A stretch of 64,000 nt of DNA, taken from Colletotrichum lupini (Eukaryota; Ascomycota; Sordariomycetes; Glomerellales; Glomerellaceae). Below the pieces are notes generated by a model. That model was given only the letters and a program-made list of their open reading frames with translations. It was not told the DNA's origin and searched no databases. Made by a program: the position numbers and the translations under genes. Positions 35,411 through 49,422 of the stretch are shown piece after piece (the first letter of the stretch is position 1; every line of letters begins with the position of its first letter). The stretch covers positions 62,001 to 126,000 of the forward strand of contig NC_064682.1 in assembly GCF_023278565.1 (NCBI RefSeq), given 5' to 3'.

Positions 35411-38018
35411 TTAACTTTCTCTTTTTTTTATTAATTTAACCGCTACGGTTAGAGGTATAATTCGATCTTAGGCCCGTTTACTAAGTCGTCTCCTTTTCCC
35501 CCTTTTCTTTACTCTTTTTATATAACCCATCCCTTTATTTATATAATAACTTTTTTATTATTTATAAATTACTCTAATCCCTTATTTAGTACTACTTTTA
35601 TAAAAGCGTCTACGAGGTTATCTTTATTATTAATCTAACGGATCTCGAGTATCTTACGCTTTTTATACGATTACCTAAAGGTTATAATATCGATTATAAG
35701 CCTCTTTTCCTTCGTCGTTCCTAATTTAATAAGGTATTTATATAGTAAGTAGGAATTTATATAGATAACCGTTAGAATAAATAAAAAGCTAATTTAATCG
35801 GTAATTTTCTTTAGTATTATTAAAATTGCATAAGAGAGGTTAACGCTGTTAATTATACCGTAGACCTCTAACGCTAGTATATTTCTTATTACCTACTTAC
35901 TTTTAATTAATAAGTAGTAGATTATATTACTATATATAGTAAATTCGCTCTATACTATACTCTCGTTAGCTAGGATAATAATATACCTTAATTATAAAAT
36001 AAGGTCGTTATTATTCGTAAATAACCTATCGACGAAGACGTAAAGCTTACTAGTCGCAAGGTCGATTAGGTAGTAAACGAGACCTCGATCGAGATTTATT
36101 TATTATTATTTAAGCCGCTTATTAAGTACCTCGACGTCTTATTTAATTAGATCTATAGCCTATATTACCCTAGCGTAATTAAAAGTCGTTTTAAGTTAAT
36201 AAATACTTATAATATATACCCCTCGCACGAGCTTAGCTTTATATTACTTCTTAACGTTAGTTACGTTTAGATTAACGAGGTTAATCTTCTCGCCCTACCC
36301 CTTTTATTAAAAAATAACGGTTTCCTTTTTAATTATAAGAATCCCGCCGTTAAATACTAAGGGGGTATTTATTATAAAAACCTCTTTTAGCTTCGTTATA
36401 AAGCCTACTTTTTAAAGCTCCTTATCTTCTTTTTTTATAAAGTTAATATTAAATAGGCCTAATATATCGTCGGTTTATATTTTAATAATCCTAAATTAGT
36501 CGCCTTCGTACTCCGCAACTAGTAGGCACGGGTCGTACGTAGAGGTAACTATTAATAATTAATTAATATAAAAATCGTAGTAAGTAGCTTACTAATAGGT
36601 ACCCGATTCTACGAGCCTATATAGTAGCTTAAGCACTTTAATAATCGTACTTTCTAAGTACTTACTAGCTATTTCCTTTAGTAAATGGGCTAGGATTCTC
36701 CTTATGAGCCTTATAGCCGATTAGGTATAGGCCTAGGTAATATTACGGCTCTAAATCTCGTATCCCTTTTTCCGTAGCGATACTATTAGTACTATTATTA
36801 ATCGTTAGCTATAGCGCTATATAGTAGGTAATTATATAAGTAGCGTCGCCTTTTAAACGTCGCCGTACCCCTAAATTACGTATTTAGACTTTTTATATAA
36901 CTAAGGTATTCCTTTCCCTTTAATCTTACGAACTATTCGTAATTTAAATATACAGAGGTTTATATATTTTTTTAGGTTATATAGGATAAATTAATAGACC
37001 CCTCGATCGTAAAAAGTATTTACTTTAATAAGATCTAATCCCTTATACGGCTTTTTAATAGTTATAATTACGCCTTCTTTACGTAGTTTAACCGCTAGCT
37101 TAAAATCGGCTTTCTTTTTTATTATATAAAAAGTATTAATTACCTCGTCGCTAGTAATAAATTGCCGCGTTAGGGCTTGTTATTATAGTCTTCTATAACG
37201 TCTCGCTAGTAATATTAGTACCCTTTTAGCAATTTCCTCTTCCTCGTCGTCTATTAGTACTACTACGACGATTTCGTTAAGGATAATTTCTTATACTTCT
37301 ACCGCAGGTTATATAGTTTCCCTTAGCTCTTCTTCTTTTTATAAGTTAGAAATTACCTCGTTAAGATCTATATAATACGGTCTAACTATTATAATTAACA
37401 CTTTAAGTAGCTAGTCGCGATCTCTCGCGATTATATAAGAGCGCTCGTCGACGGAAATTAACTTATATAGCCTAGTCTATTATTAAGTAATTTCGTACTA
37501 TACTTATATATCCGAATTTAGTAATATATCCAGATTATCCCTTATATTAGGCTTATTGCGTATAGTAATTACTTCGTTAACTTACTTTTTTATACTTACC
37601 TCGCGCAGTACCCGTATTACCTTTTTAATTACTTAGGCTCGTTAACTTATACTTAGTAACGGTAGCGAGGCTAAGGTCGTTCTTAAATATACTCTAAATA
37701 CTAATAGTATTAGTATAAGTCCGTTAGGCCCTATAGTATCGTTATAGTATTTAAGTACTATCTAAAGGCATTCGTCGTTGGTAAAATCCGGATTTTCCTT
37801 TTTAATAATTCTAAACGCCCTTTTTAATTACTAATATACCCTTTCTACTTTTCTAATACTATAGTGCGCTTTAACGGGTATAACTTTTAGCTATATACTA
37901 TAAGCCGTTATATTATCCCTAAATTTTACTAACTTAAAGCTAATACTAGCGTCGGTTCTAATACCGTCTAGCGGTCCTTAGTATATATCGATCTAGCTTT
38001 TTTATAGGGCTACCTATA

Positions 38019-38228
38019 TATTAGGCCTCGCCGGTCAGGCTTTGTTAGTTAAGGGATAGCTTAGGGGGGCATAAAGAGGGGGACTAAGTAACAAAGGAGC
38101 AGCTTAGGTATATATAGAGCGCTAGTAATATACCTCGAGGGAAGGGTAGATTTTAGTAATTCTTTTTTTAGACCCTAATAGTAATTAGCCTCTATAAGCT
38201 TCTTCCCTATATCGTATACTTATTAATA
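38019..38228 (+). repeat. 5' LTR of the nested gypsy element
   Basis: This 210-base LTR starts TATTAGGCCTCG (RIP form of TGTTAGG) and ends ATTAATA. It pairs with 45167-45376. Confidence 0.88.
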
Positions 38229-41200
38229 GTCTAAAATCTCTATTTACGAAGGGGACTAGGCCGGAAGCTTAAAATACTAATAAGAACGAGACGTAGCGAG
38301 AGAGCGCAGTCGGCACTACGATAATAAGAAGAAGACGACTCTTTTCTATTAAACCCCCTAGAGTCGCCTCCTCCCTAATAAATAATATAAGAACGAAGCG
38401 TAGTAGAACTATTAACGTAGCGGCGACGTAAAAGGACCGCATTACTAGGAGTATTAATAAATTTTAAATAAAATAGTAAACCTCTTACCCTTACTCGCTA
38501 ATACCTAAACCGAACGATAAGTAATAGGCTAGTAAAACTATAAGAATAAGAACGATAATTAAAGGAAAAAATCCTTATTATAATATATAAAGAGCGCCTA
38601 TATAGAAGATAAGTAAATTTAGAACGCTTACGGAGCTTTTTAAATAGCCCGGCCCCCGCGCTAAGGGCTACGGTTTTAGTTATAATAGCTTTAAATATTA
38701 GTTTCGATATAAATAAAAACGTAAACCCCTAGACTAAAGATAGTTCGATAGGTAAAGCCGCACTTAAAGCGCCGCTCGAGCGATAATAAAGCGATAAGTT
38801 CGTACTACTTAAGCCCCTATCTACTAGCTCCCTCTCGATTTAAATAAGCGCCGTAAGCAGAACGTTTACGTTTAGACTACTATCCCTCCCTAACCTATTA
38901 TACGCTAGCAAATCGGCACGGGATTTATAAAGCTTCCTCTTTAACTATTACTATCGCTTCGACCTATAGGCTTAATAAATAAAAATAAACTACGATAAAG
39001 TAGCGTATATAGTTAGCTACCTAAGTAGCGGCATAAAAACCTCCTAAATATACTATATCTTTAACTACTAAAGGACCCCCGGTTTTATAATAAACTAAGT
39101 TATATAAGAAGAACTAGAGACCTTTTTATAAAATAACCTATTTAATCCCGCTAGCTAAGGAATAGTAGCGAGTATATAACTAAATAGCGCCTTACAAAGC
39201 TAAAAAAAGAAAGTCGACGAGTTCGTTAGCCGTATTAATAAGCTCGAGATAGAATTAGAATATATCCTAATAAAGAAATAGAGGATCTCTATGCTAATAA
39301 GTAAGCTACGGCCCGAACTATGCCTCGTAATAGTATCGTAAATAGAACTTCCGCAGACTTGCTTATAGCTAGTATTACTAGTAAGACGTATTAAATAATC
39401 CTCGCTATTAGTAGGGAGCCTACGAACGTCCCCTAGGTAATATTCTAACTTAAACTTAAACGAGCTAGCGGGAAGATACTAGGGCGCTAATAAGTTAAAT
39501 ATATAAAGAACACGCCGTAACTCGCTTAGTAAGGATACTACGTATTATAATTATAAAGAGACTAGCTATATTGTAAGGGATTACTTATAACTACGGGAGT
39601 AGTATTAGTAATATTATAATTATAGTAAAACTGGGTACCTTGCTAATAGCTACCCGAGCGTTATATGCCGTAAATATAATTAGAAGGGGCATAAGGCCGC
39701 TAGCTATTAATTAAACCTCGCCCTAGCCGAGTAGCGCGGACCGGTAATAAGCTCGAATACTATCTTAATAAGAAGAGTAGCTAGCGATTAATAAGGGCGG
39801 CGCTTAGACGTCCCGACTTATATATACCTAAATTATATATAAGAGAAGCTAAGCGCCCTTATCGATTCGGGAGTAAAAGGGAACGTAGTTAGTATCGGGC
39901 TACTTAATAGCTTTAACGCTAATTTACGAATTTACCTATCGCCGTAGCTAATAAACGTCGAGGGTAAATAAATAGAGACGCTAGGAAGCTACTACCTACG
40001 GCTTCGAATTACTAATAGCGACTACGTAACGGAGACATAGCTATATTACTTCGTAATAGCCGATATTATAGTACCTACGCTTATCCTTAGTTTCCCCTAG
40101 TTAGAAAATATCGACCCGCTAATTAGTTAAAAATAAAAAAAGTAGTAGTATCTAATCTATAAACGATATATCTACTTAGACGCCCTAAAAAAGGGGCTAC
40201 TAAATAACTTAGTTTTAGTAATACTCGCGCATATCGTAATTAACCTAGCTATAAATAGCGACGTAGTACTAGCGAGCGTAACCGAGGACTAGAAGCTACG
40301 TTACTAAGACTTTAACGACTTATTTTTAAAAAAAAAGGCTATTTTATTATTAAATAGAGTACCGCACGATTACTATATCGAGCTAAACGACGCGGCACTT
40401 ATTCCCTAGGGACCTATTTACTTACTATTAAACTATAAGCTTAAGATCCTACGTAACTATTTAATAAAAGCAGAGGCTAGGGGCTAGATACGCCCCTTTA
40501 TAAGCCCGGTAGGAGCACCTATCCTCTTTATACTTAAAAAAAGAGGAGAGCTACGACTTTGCGTTAATTATAGAGCGATTAATAAGATTATATAAAAAGA
40601 TAAAACGCCGCTACTACTAATTAAAAAGATACTAAATAGACTATTTAATACCTCTATTTTTACGAAGCTAGACCTTAAGAACGCGTACTATTATATACGT
40701 ATAACTAAGGGCGATAAGTAGAAGACGGCTTTTCGTATTAAATACGGGTAGTTTAAGTACCTAGTTATACCTTTCGGGCTAATTAACGCGCCCGCGACTT
40801 TCTAAGCGCATATTAATAACGTTCTAAGCGGCCTAGTTAATACTATCTATATCGTATACTTAGACAATATCTTAATATATAGTAACGACTACGTAGCGTA
40901 TAAAGAGCACGTACGTAACGTGCTATAAAAACTATAGTAATAGAACTTATATCTAAACGGTAATAAATACGAGTTTTATATATCGCGTATAAGATTCTTA
41001 AAGTATATCGTATCTAACGAAGGTATAAAAATAGAACCCGCGCGCACCGAAGCTATAGTAAATTAGCTACTTCCGAGGAGCGTTAAAAATATATAGACGT
41101 TCCTTAGATTTATAGGGTTCTATTATAGATTTATTAGTAACTACGCTAAGATAACGGCACTTCTAATAGACTTACTAAGGAAAGTAAAACCGGGATAATT

Positions 41201-44200
41201 AGAGCTACTAATACTAGCCGTAGAGTTATTTAAGAAGCTATTAGTAGTATTTACTAACGCGCTAATATTACGATATTTCGACCCTACCCTACTTATATAG
41301 TTATAAATAGACGCTTTAGCTCGAGCTATTAGCTTAGTAATTACGTAATTATTTGAGGGTAATTAGTACCTAATTACTTATAGGTTAAGGAAATTAACGA
41401 ATACGGAGAGCTATTACGGTATAAGAGACGCGGAGCTATTAGCTATTATAGACGTACTAAGGAACTAGTAATACTACCTCGCTTATAGCCGAGATTAGGT
41501 CGTAGTATTTATAAATTATTTTAACTTATAGTTCTTAAATATAAAAAAGAGACTAAATGGGAGATAGCTACGCTAGTTAGACAAACTCGTAGCGTTTAAT
41601 ATTAAGATTAGGTTTAAACTAGGTATAAAAAACTTAGCGGATAGACTATTACGAAGACTTAACTACGGTAAAAGTAGTAATAATAGTAGAGTGGAAGAGC
41701 TATTATTAAAGATAAAAGAAGACTTTTATAACGCTAGAAATATATAGGAGCCCTTTAGAGTTATAGTAATAAGGTATACGAGGACGAGCCGCGGGAGCGG
41801 CTCCTAAGTAGAAAGGATAGTAAGTATTTTAGAAACAGAACTAATAATAATACGGAGAAGTAAGTAAAGGAGGTTAAGAGCTCTAGCTCGAGGGAACTTT
41901 AAGGAGCACTTCGAGAGGCATAACGGGGCTACGAGCCTAGGGTATTAAAGTTATAGCATAGTACTTAGAGAGCTACTTAAGCCTATTATTAGAACTATAA
42001 ATCGCAAGTTACTCATTCTATAGGACTCCAATACGATAAGAATACCCGAAATAGCATTCGGTAAGGAGGGGTTACTAATAATAAGTTAACTACGGGCCGC
42101 TTAATAAGAGGACGCTTTTATAAGGGATAAGTAGTAGACTAAGAAGAACCGACGGCCTCGCTTAGCTAAGAAGAAATAATAATAGAGCTAGATATACGAC
42201 TCTAGAGGGCTATTATATTATAGCGGCTGCGCCTACGTACTACTATATAAGGGGCTAAGGAGAGAGGTTATCGAAGTATATTACGATACGCCCACGGTAG
42301 GATATTATAATATAAAACGGACGATAGCGCTACTAAAACGCTACTATTACTAAGATAGAGTAAGTAGGGATATAAAAAGTTATGTTAATACTTATATAAT
42401 ATGCTAGTAGACGAAGCCTCGTTATTATAAGCCGTATAGCTTACTACGCCCCCTACCTACCCCGGTTAGGCTATAATAAGAGATATCGCTAGACTTTATT
42501 ACGGGCTTACCTATATTAACTATGCTAATCGGGAGGCGCCCTTATAATACGGTACTCGTCGTAGTAGACCGATTTACGAAGTATAACGTCTATATTACTA
42601 CGAGGACGACCCTTATAGCCTAGGGATTCGCAGACCTCCTATTCGTAAAGATCTTTATTAAGTTTAAAATACCTAAAAAGATCGTTTTTAATAAGGGGTC
42701 GTTATTTATAAATAAGTTTTAGACTTATCTCTACTACTTTTTAATAATAAAGAGGCGTCTTAGTACTACGTTCTACTTATAAACGGACGGTTAGATAGAA
42801 CGGTAGAACTAATACTTAGAGTAGTACCTTCGCTACTTTTATATCTAGGACTAATCGGATTAAGCATAGCGTCTTTACCTAGCCGAGTTTATATATAATA
42901 ACGCCTAGTACTTAGTAATTTATAAAACGCTTACTAAGGCCCTACTCAGGTTCCTACCTACGTACCCTATATTAATTTTAATAAGGACTCGAGACGGTAT
43001 ATAAAATATCTTAGCCGAGGAGCGTACGGCCCGATTACGAACTAACTAAGAAGCTCTACGACCCTTTATATAAAAAGTACGCGAGACGTATAAGTAATAA
43101 GCTAATAAAGCTAGGATAGATATATTATATAAAGTGGGCGACTAGGTACTATTATTAAAAAAGAATATTAGGAAGTAGCGTCCTAGCTAGAAGTTAGTTA
43201 ATAAGTATCTAAGCCCATTCGAAGTTAAATTAATAGTCGGAACGGCGGGGGTCGCTTACTAACTAGACGTACTAACGTAGTATAGAATATACGATATGTT
43301 CTATATATCCTTACTCGAGCTATATTAATACCGCGAGGAAGCCCCTCGGAAGCCCTTACCTATCGGGGATATAAATAGGGAGCTACTTTACGAAATAAAA
43401 GATATTATATAACATAGAGGGCTAAAGAGGAGGCGATAATACCTAATCTAATAAAAAGGATATAATAGTAACGAAGATACGTAGGAGCTAGCTAAGTATA
43501 TTAAAAACGTAGCGTTAATTAGTATATATAAAGAACGAGTTTTAATTAGGCGGCGCGCCCTAGCTCCTAAGGAGCTTAATAACGTAGCGAACTAGCTACT
43601 AATAACGAAAAAAAGGGGCTATATAACTATAACTAAGTAGCGTAAACGCGCTAATTACTAACCGTTTTTTTAATCCTTACGACGTATAAAAGGACCGCCC
43701 TTATTTATAAAAGGACCGCCCTTGTGCGCAAAAGGGCCGCCCTAGCTATTATCTTAGGGGTTGTTATGGAAGAAATAATCTTTTTACTATTAACGAATTT
43801 ATAAATAATTAGCTACGAATATAGAGCGTAGGCGGGGCGACTATATACTAGTTAGAATATTATTAAAGCGGCGTATTTTATTATAAATAGTATAAAATAG
43901 CGCGATTATAGCGTTATTATAAAATAAAAACGTAGTGCGGGAGGAGCTCGTAATTACCTTATTATCGTCGCTATTAATAATAAGGGTCGAGCGGGCCTCT
44001 TTACTAGCGCGCTTAAGCGCCCTCTACGTATTACTAGCGGCGATTCGGTAAGTCTATTAGAACTATAAAGTAATATTAGCGACCTAAGTAATAGCGATAA
44101 TAAAGTAATAACGGAGCGATAAACCTCTAAATTATAAACGTTATTATTAAAAGCGAGTACGGTATTCTAAAAAGTTCATACTATAGATTTTATAAACTTA

Positions 44201-45166
44201 GAGACCTAAGACGCTATTAGTATAATACTTAGGAAAAGTAACGGAGTAGTAATAGCGCTAAGCGCTTATTATATTTTTATAAAAATAGTTCTGCGCGGCA
44301 TACTTAATATAACGTACGCTAAATCCTAGAGAAGTATTAAATAAAGGAGTAAACTAAGGGCTATAAATTACCGACTTAGCTAATTATAATACTCGGCTTT
44401 TAGATTAAGCGCCTTATGTATAATATAAGCGGGGTAAGAGAGCGGGCGCACCTAGCTAACCCCGATCTTCTTAACGTTTACTTTCTTTTTCTTTTTAATA
44501 AGAGTTTATAACGGTTAGTATAAGTAGTATATAAATAGTAATATATATACGAAGTTAGAGTAAGTAAAGGGAATATCGGGCTTTTTAAGCGGACCGCTAC
44601 TGCGGCCGCTACTAAGCGTACCCGTAGCGCTAATAACCGTTCTATTACTAATAATAGCGACGCTACGATTAGGGGCTATAGTTATACTAGAACGAGTTAG
44701 TAATAACTACGGAATAACTCTAAAAAAAACTTATTTAGGCGCGGGGAGTATACGAGAATAGGGATCTAAGAGATATTCATTAGCTATAATATTTACGTAA
44801 TAAGGGAGTAGCGTAGACGCTAATAAAAGTAAAAGACTATATATAAAAAAGATAACTATAGATAAAAAAAAAAAGAAAAGGAATTTAGAATTATAATAGC
44901 TTAGAAGGGGGTTAATATTAGCGAATAAGAGTGGGGCGACGACTGCCTAAGTACCGGCGGTTATAAGGACGGCTTATAAGTAGGAGCGACCTAAGTATAG
45001 AATTATAGGGCTATTATTTAGAATAAGGGGTCTATACTCGGGCCGACGGGCGCTGCTTATACCCGCCCTCGTACTATATATTTAAGGACTTCTTAAGTAA
45101 AGGATTAATATAGCGTATATAAACCGTAAGCGGGCTTTAGGACGAAGCCTAGGGGAGGGAGCACCT

Positions 45167-45376
45167 TATTAGGCCTCGCTAGTTAGGCCTCGTTAGTTAA
45201 GGGATAGCTTAGGGGGGTATAAAAAGGGGGACTAAGTAATAAAAGAGCAGCTTAGGCATATATAGAGCGCTAGTAGTATACCTCGAGGGAAGGGTAAATT
45301 TTAATAATTCCTCTTTTAGACCCTAATAGCAGTTGGCCTCTGTGAGCTTCTTCCCTATGTCGTACACCTATTAATA
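45167..45376 (+). repeat. 3' LTR of the nested gypsy element
   Basis: This 210-base partner of 38019-38228 ends CTATTAATA and is followed by the target duplication CTATA. Confidence 0.88.
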
Positions 45377-45751
45377 CTATACTATTTTTACTTATAAATC
45401 CCGGAGGAATTACCCTACTTAGAAAGATATAGCTACGTCGATTATATATAGTACTAGCCGACTATTTAAATAGAAGATATTAATAACTACTTCTTAGTTA
45501 AAGTTAAGCTTATTACGCAATTTAAACTTTAATCTGCGTAGGCTCTGCGCATTTATTTAATATTAGTAATATACTTTTGTTAACTACTTTAGCGCCCCTA
45601 TCTCGATATTATTATTACCTAATTACTTTAAGAGGTTATATAGCCTCGTAATTAACAAGTGCCCGAATCTCCGGTATAGTCTTTTAAGCTCACTTTTTAT
45701 TAAGTAATTAATCGACTTCGTATCGTTAGTAAGCTTTATAAACGCATACCC

Positions 45752-45991
45752 CTATCGTCGTTTAACTATCTCGAAGTACTTATTACTAAAGATTCTATTC
45801 CTCGTATTATTAAATATAATACCTAGTCGATCTATATCTTTTAAACATAAGAGAAATAGGGTATTAACGGGTAAAATATAAAAAGTTATCGTTCCGAAGT
45901 ATATTTCTACTTTTACTATACCTAGGGCGACGATTTCCTTACTTAGGCCGAAACTAATCCTTATAATACCCGCCGTTAATATATTAAGCAT
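45752..45991 (-). pseudogene. Protease-region remnant of copia copy 3
   Basis: This 79-codon open window is homologous to the relic at 20001-20228 in copy 2 (TFYILPVNTLFLLCLKDIDR, then IFSNKYFEIVKRR). It is the conserved stretch after the copia protease and not a free-standing gene. Confidence 0.75.
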
Positions 45992-48900
45992 TACTAACGC
46001 GATTTTCTATAGCGCCTAGAATTACCCTTTTCCTCTAGTTAACTATTACGATACCCTAATATCTAGGATAATCCTATAAAAATCGTCTAGGCCGTACCTT
46101 TCGCTCGCGTAAAATACTTATATAAGCTTAGTATTTAAGGGATCTAAGTAGTATAAAAAGGACCCCTCTAGCTACCCCTAGATTTACTTAGTACTATATT
46201 CCTTTTTTTTAAATATCGAGAGAGATAGCGTCTTCTCTTTAATCGTTAAGAGAATAGGCTTTGGCCCTATTAAATTCGCCCTTTTAGCTACCTTCGTATT
46301 CGTTATTTAAAAGACCTTCCCTTACTATTTATAAATAAAAGCCTACTTATTAAGAGCTTCTACTACCCTCTATTCGTTTAGCCTCGTATATCCTCTAGAG
46401 GCTAACGGGGTAAAAAAAGAGTAGTTAATATCGTTAATTTCGTCGTAATCTAATTTATTAGTATAGGGGGTAAGATCTTCTTTATTTTCTAAATCTCCTA
46501 TAGGGAGTATATATTTTAGGCTACTACTTTAGCTACTATTACTAAGTTCTATACCCCCGGATCTACCCTTATATATAATAAGGAATTAATTAAACCGACG
46601 AGGGCTAGTTTTACTATTTACTACCCTCGACTTTTTATATTATTTATACGATTTAGTACGCTCTTTTTTAAAGTAGTTACTTAACTAATATCTATCCTTT
46701 TTATAAATATAGTATTACCTCTTCTATTACCCTACCCGTAAGTTAAATCTCTGCCTATTTAATAAATCTGGGCCTCCTTACTAGCGATTACTATATTTAG
46801 CCTCTTTTCCTTTTTTATTATACGTTTAATCGACTTAATATTATTAATAAGGGCCGTTATATACTTAGAGATAGGTTTAGCATAGTATTCTCGCTTTAAT
46901 ATTAAAACTAGATCTTAGCCTCGAATAGAGCGTCTCGTAGTCTTTAAGTACTTAGTATAAAGTAACTTTTACCTTTAGTATATACTAGATTATAGTATAA
47001 AGATATCTAACTTTCTGCTCGTTTATCCCCTTATTTAGCTAGGTTTTCGCTAGCTTATTAATTTGATTAATAAGCTTTTTAAGGATCTCTACTTATAATT
47101 TACCCTCTATTATCCTAGTTATAAATATAAAAGAAATCGCTCGTAGCTTAGATAAGAGCTCTAGGTTCCTATTATAAGTCTCGAAACGGCTTCGGATTAC
47201 GTTAATTATACTAAGAAAGTCGTTTCGATCGAGATTACGTACCGCTTTATAATAGTAATTAAAGGCTTTACTTACGAGTACGATATTAATTACCGAATAG
47301 TACTAATATTCCCTAATTCCGACTTTTTTATAATAATTATAAAACATCGTTAGGGTTTTTTATAAAACCTTATACTTCCCCCTAAAGTATAATTTCTCTT
47401 TTAAAAAGATCTTTTTAAGGTCTATAAATTACCTCGTATTTGCTACTAGATTTTTAATATCTATATACGAACCCTACGTCGCTACGTACTATTAGTAACT
47501 TCGGGTCGTCTACCTTCTTTTTTATTAGCTAATCGGCGCCGAATTTCGTATTAGTAATAGTAACGAGTTATAAATCGAAATAAGTAGAATTATTAATTAT
47601 CGTACTTCTAGTACTATATTTTACCTTAGTATATCCTTTTATAATAATAGATTTCTATTAGTAATTATAGGGAGGAAATCTAGGTCGTTTACCCTTTTTC
47701 TAAATTCGTTAAAGCGATTATACGCTCTATCGACCTATACCTAGTTCTATAGTACGAATTCCTTTTTTATAATTATCGCTACTAGTATTTCGTATAGCTC
47801 TTATAATTATAATTACGCTAGTAATACCCCTCGCCTATAGAGGAATCTATTAATTACTTTCGTAATTCCCAGGCTTGCGCTTACGAACTATTTATTTACT
47901 TAGTAACTAAGGTTATTTACGATCTTATAAAATAGGGGTTACCCCTATAGCCCTTTTTTTTTATAAACCTTAGTTAAATAGATTAATACTATGTTAATTT
48001 ACTTACTATTAGGCTAATCTGCGATTTTATATATCTACGTCCCCTAATAATCCGGGTTAATATTTACTTATTTATAAAGGATTAAGATTCTATTTAAGAT
48101 CGGGTTTCGTCCTCTTCTTTTTTACCCTAACTCGCTAAGGGTCGTACTCTAGCTTATACTTATATTAGCGGTCGCTAGCGTATTTAATCTTAATAAAGAT
48201 ATATTTAATCCGTATATTAGTTATAATAAATCCGTGCTTTCGCTACTTAACGAATTTATTAGGGTCTAAGAGATTCCTACTTCTTCTTGCCGTCTTACTA
48301 CTACTCTCGTTTTTATTATTTTTAGCGATTATTATTACCTTTTTAAATCGCTAGCTATCGTACTTACTAAGATCCTCCTTTTTATTTAGTATAAAAAGGT
48401 AGGTTTTAATAGTTCCTTTTTATAATAGTAGCGGCAGACGTTTATATTACTATAAGAAGATATAGTAATTAGTCTTAGGATCTTTATTAGTTACCGATTT
48501 CCGCTATCCTATATACTTCTAGCCTCTTAAGCCTCGTGCTCTCTATAATCTCTAAATAGCTTCTTTCCTCGACCTACCTCCTCTAGGGTAGTATTCTATA
48601 AGAATAGTTAAAAATAAACGCTAGGTAGCTCGTAGAAGAGCTATATAGGCTATTAGGAACCGTATAGGCCGTTAAGTATAGTTAACGAAATTAAGCCCTC
48701 TTTTTTATAAGATCGTATATTTTAAAAAAATTACTAAAAATACCTACTTATTATTCGTACGTAATAGGGTTAGATACTTTAAAGATTTTATCTTTTATAG
48801 CCTCTCGGTACCCTATTTTATATTTTTTAAGTAGTCTTTTTTATAGCTTAATTACGGTTAAGTAATTATTACTTACTAGCGATCCCTTTTATTACTTAGT

Positions 48901-49215
48901 TAATTTCTAATCGCGGGCCGGCTATAGAAAAGTCGTTTAGTAAAAAAGCTACTCGGGGCGACGGTAAAAGGCTAGTTACTTAAGTAGTTCTATTAATTAA
49001 TATAATTTAATATAATAAACGTCGACCTTTCGTAAGTAATAAAGGGCTATAATTACTTAATTCCGTGCGGTATTTAAGAATCGCCTCCTTTTTTATCTAT
49101 TTTTATAAGGTTAATTAGTACGAATCTCCTATCCTATATAGTATTAAGAGGTCGTCTCTTTTACGTAGCGAGATACTTTACCAATTTATAATAGTAGAAT
49201 TTAATTACTAATTAG

Positions 49216-49417
49216 TATTAGTATTCCTATTATAAAGTAGTTAGTTCGAACCGTAGTTAATAAAGAGATTAATTAAACTATCTAGATATTTATATAGGTA
49301 TAAAAAAGAGGTTCTAACTATAGGTTAGGCTAGTTACGATAATCGTAAATAGGGCCCCTAATTAGCCCCTGCGCAGTCGGCTGTATGCCGCGGTCGAATT
49401 GGACTTCCAATCCGACA
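49216..49417 (-). repeat. 5' LTR of copia copy 3
   Basis: This 202-base LTR starts TATTAGTATTCC as written and ends CCGACA. The outermost 50 bases retain the unmutated GC-rich form. Confidence 0.88.
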
Positions 49418-49422
49418 ACCTT

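Larger units (their letters stand above)
38019..45376 (+). mobile_element. Ty3/gypsy chromovirus-type retrotransposon nested in copia copy 3
   Basis: This 7358-base element has 210-base LTRs and a perfect 5-base target duplication CTATA (38014-38018 and 45377-45381). RIP has put stops in all frames, but the gypsy order can be followed. A zinc knuckle remnant lies near 39665 (CRKYN then KGHKAA) and the protease near 39860 (ALIDSG). Reverse transcriptase is at about 40510-40920 (KLDLKNAYYYIRI, PFGLINAPATF, YLDNILIYS), followed by RNase H. The integrase zinc-binding region and core are at about 42250-42700 (YNIKRTIALLKRYYY, SLDFITGLP). A chromodomain-like tail is at about 43430-43530 (YLI, KGYNSNEDT, AKYIKNV). 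About 1.6 kb without recognisable coding precedes the 3' LTR. A purine-rich tract (AGGGGAGGGA, 45151-45160) lies just before the 3' LTR. Confidence 0.92.
35209..49417 (-). mobile_element. Ty1/copia LTR retrotransposon, copy 3, split by a nested gypsy element
   Basis: The outer element is in reverse orientation, with 202-base LTRs and a perfect 5-base target duplication ACCTT (35204-35208 and 49418-49422). Without the nested element and its duplicated target it is about 6.85 kb, the same length as the other copies. The interior is RIP-degraded. Its leader segment matches copy 2 rather than copies 1 and 4. The gypsy insertion lies in the integrase-side part of the polyprotein. Confidence 0.92.

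Noticed and set aside
38229..45166. The gypsy interior as a host gene cluster
   Set aside because: All recognisable peptides match Ty3/gypsy gag-pol domains, and stops occur in every frame.
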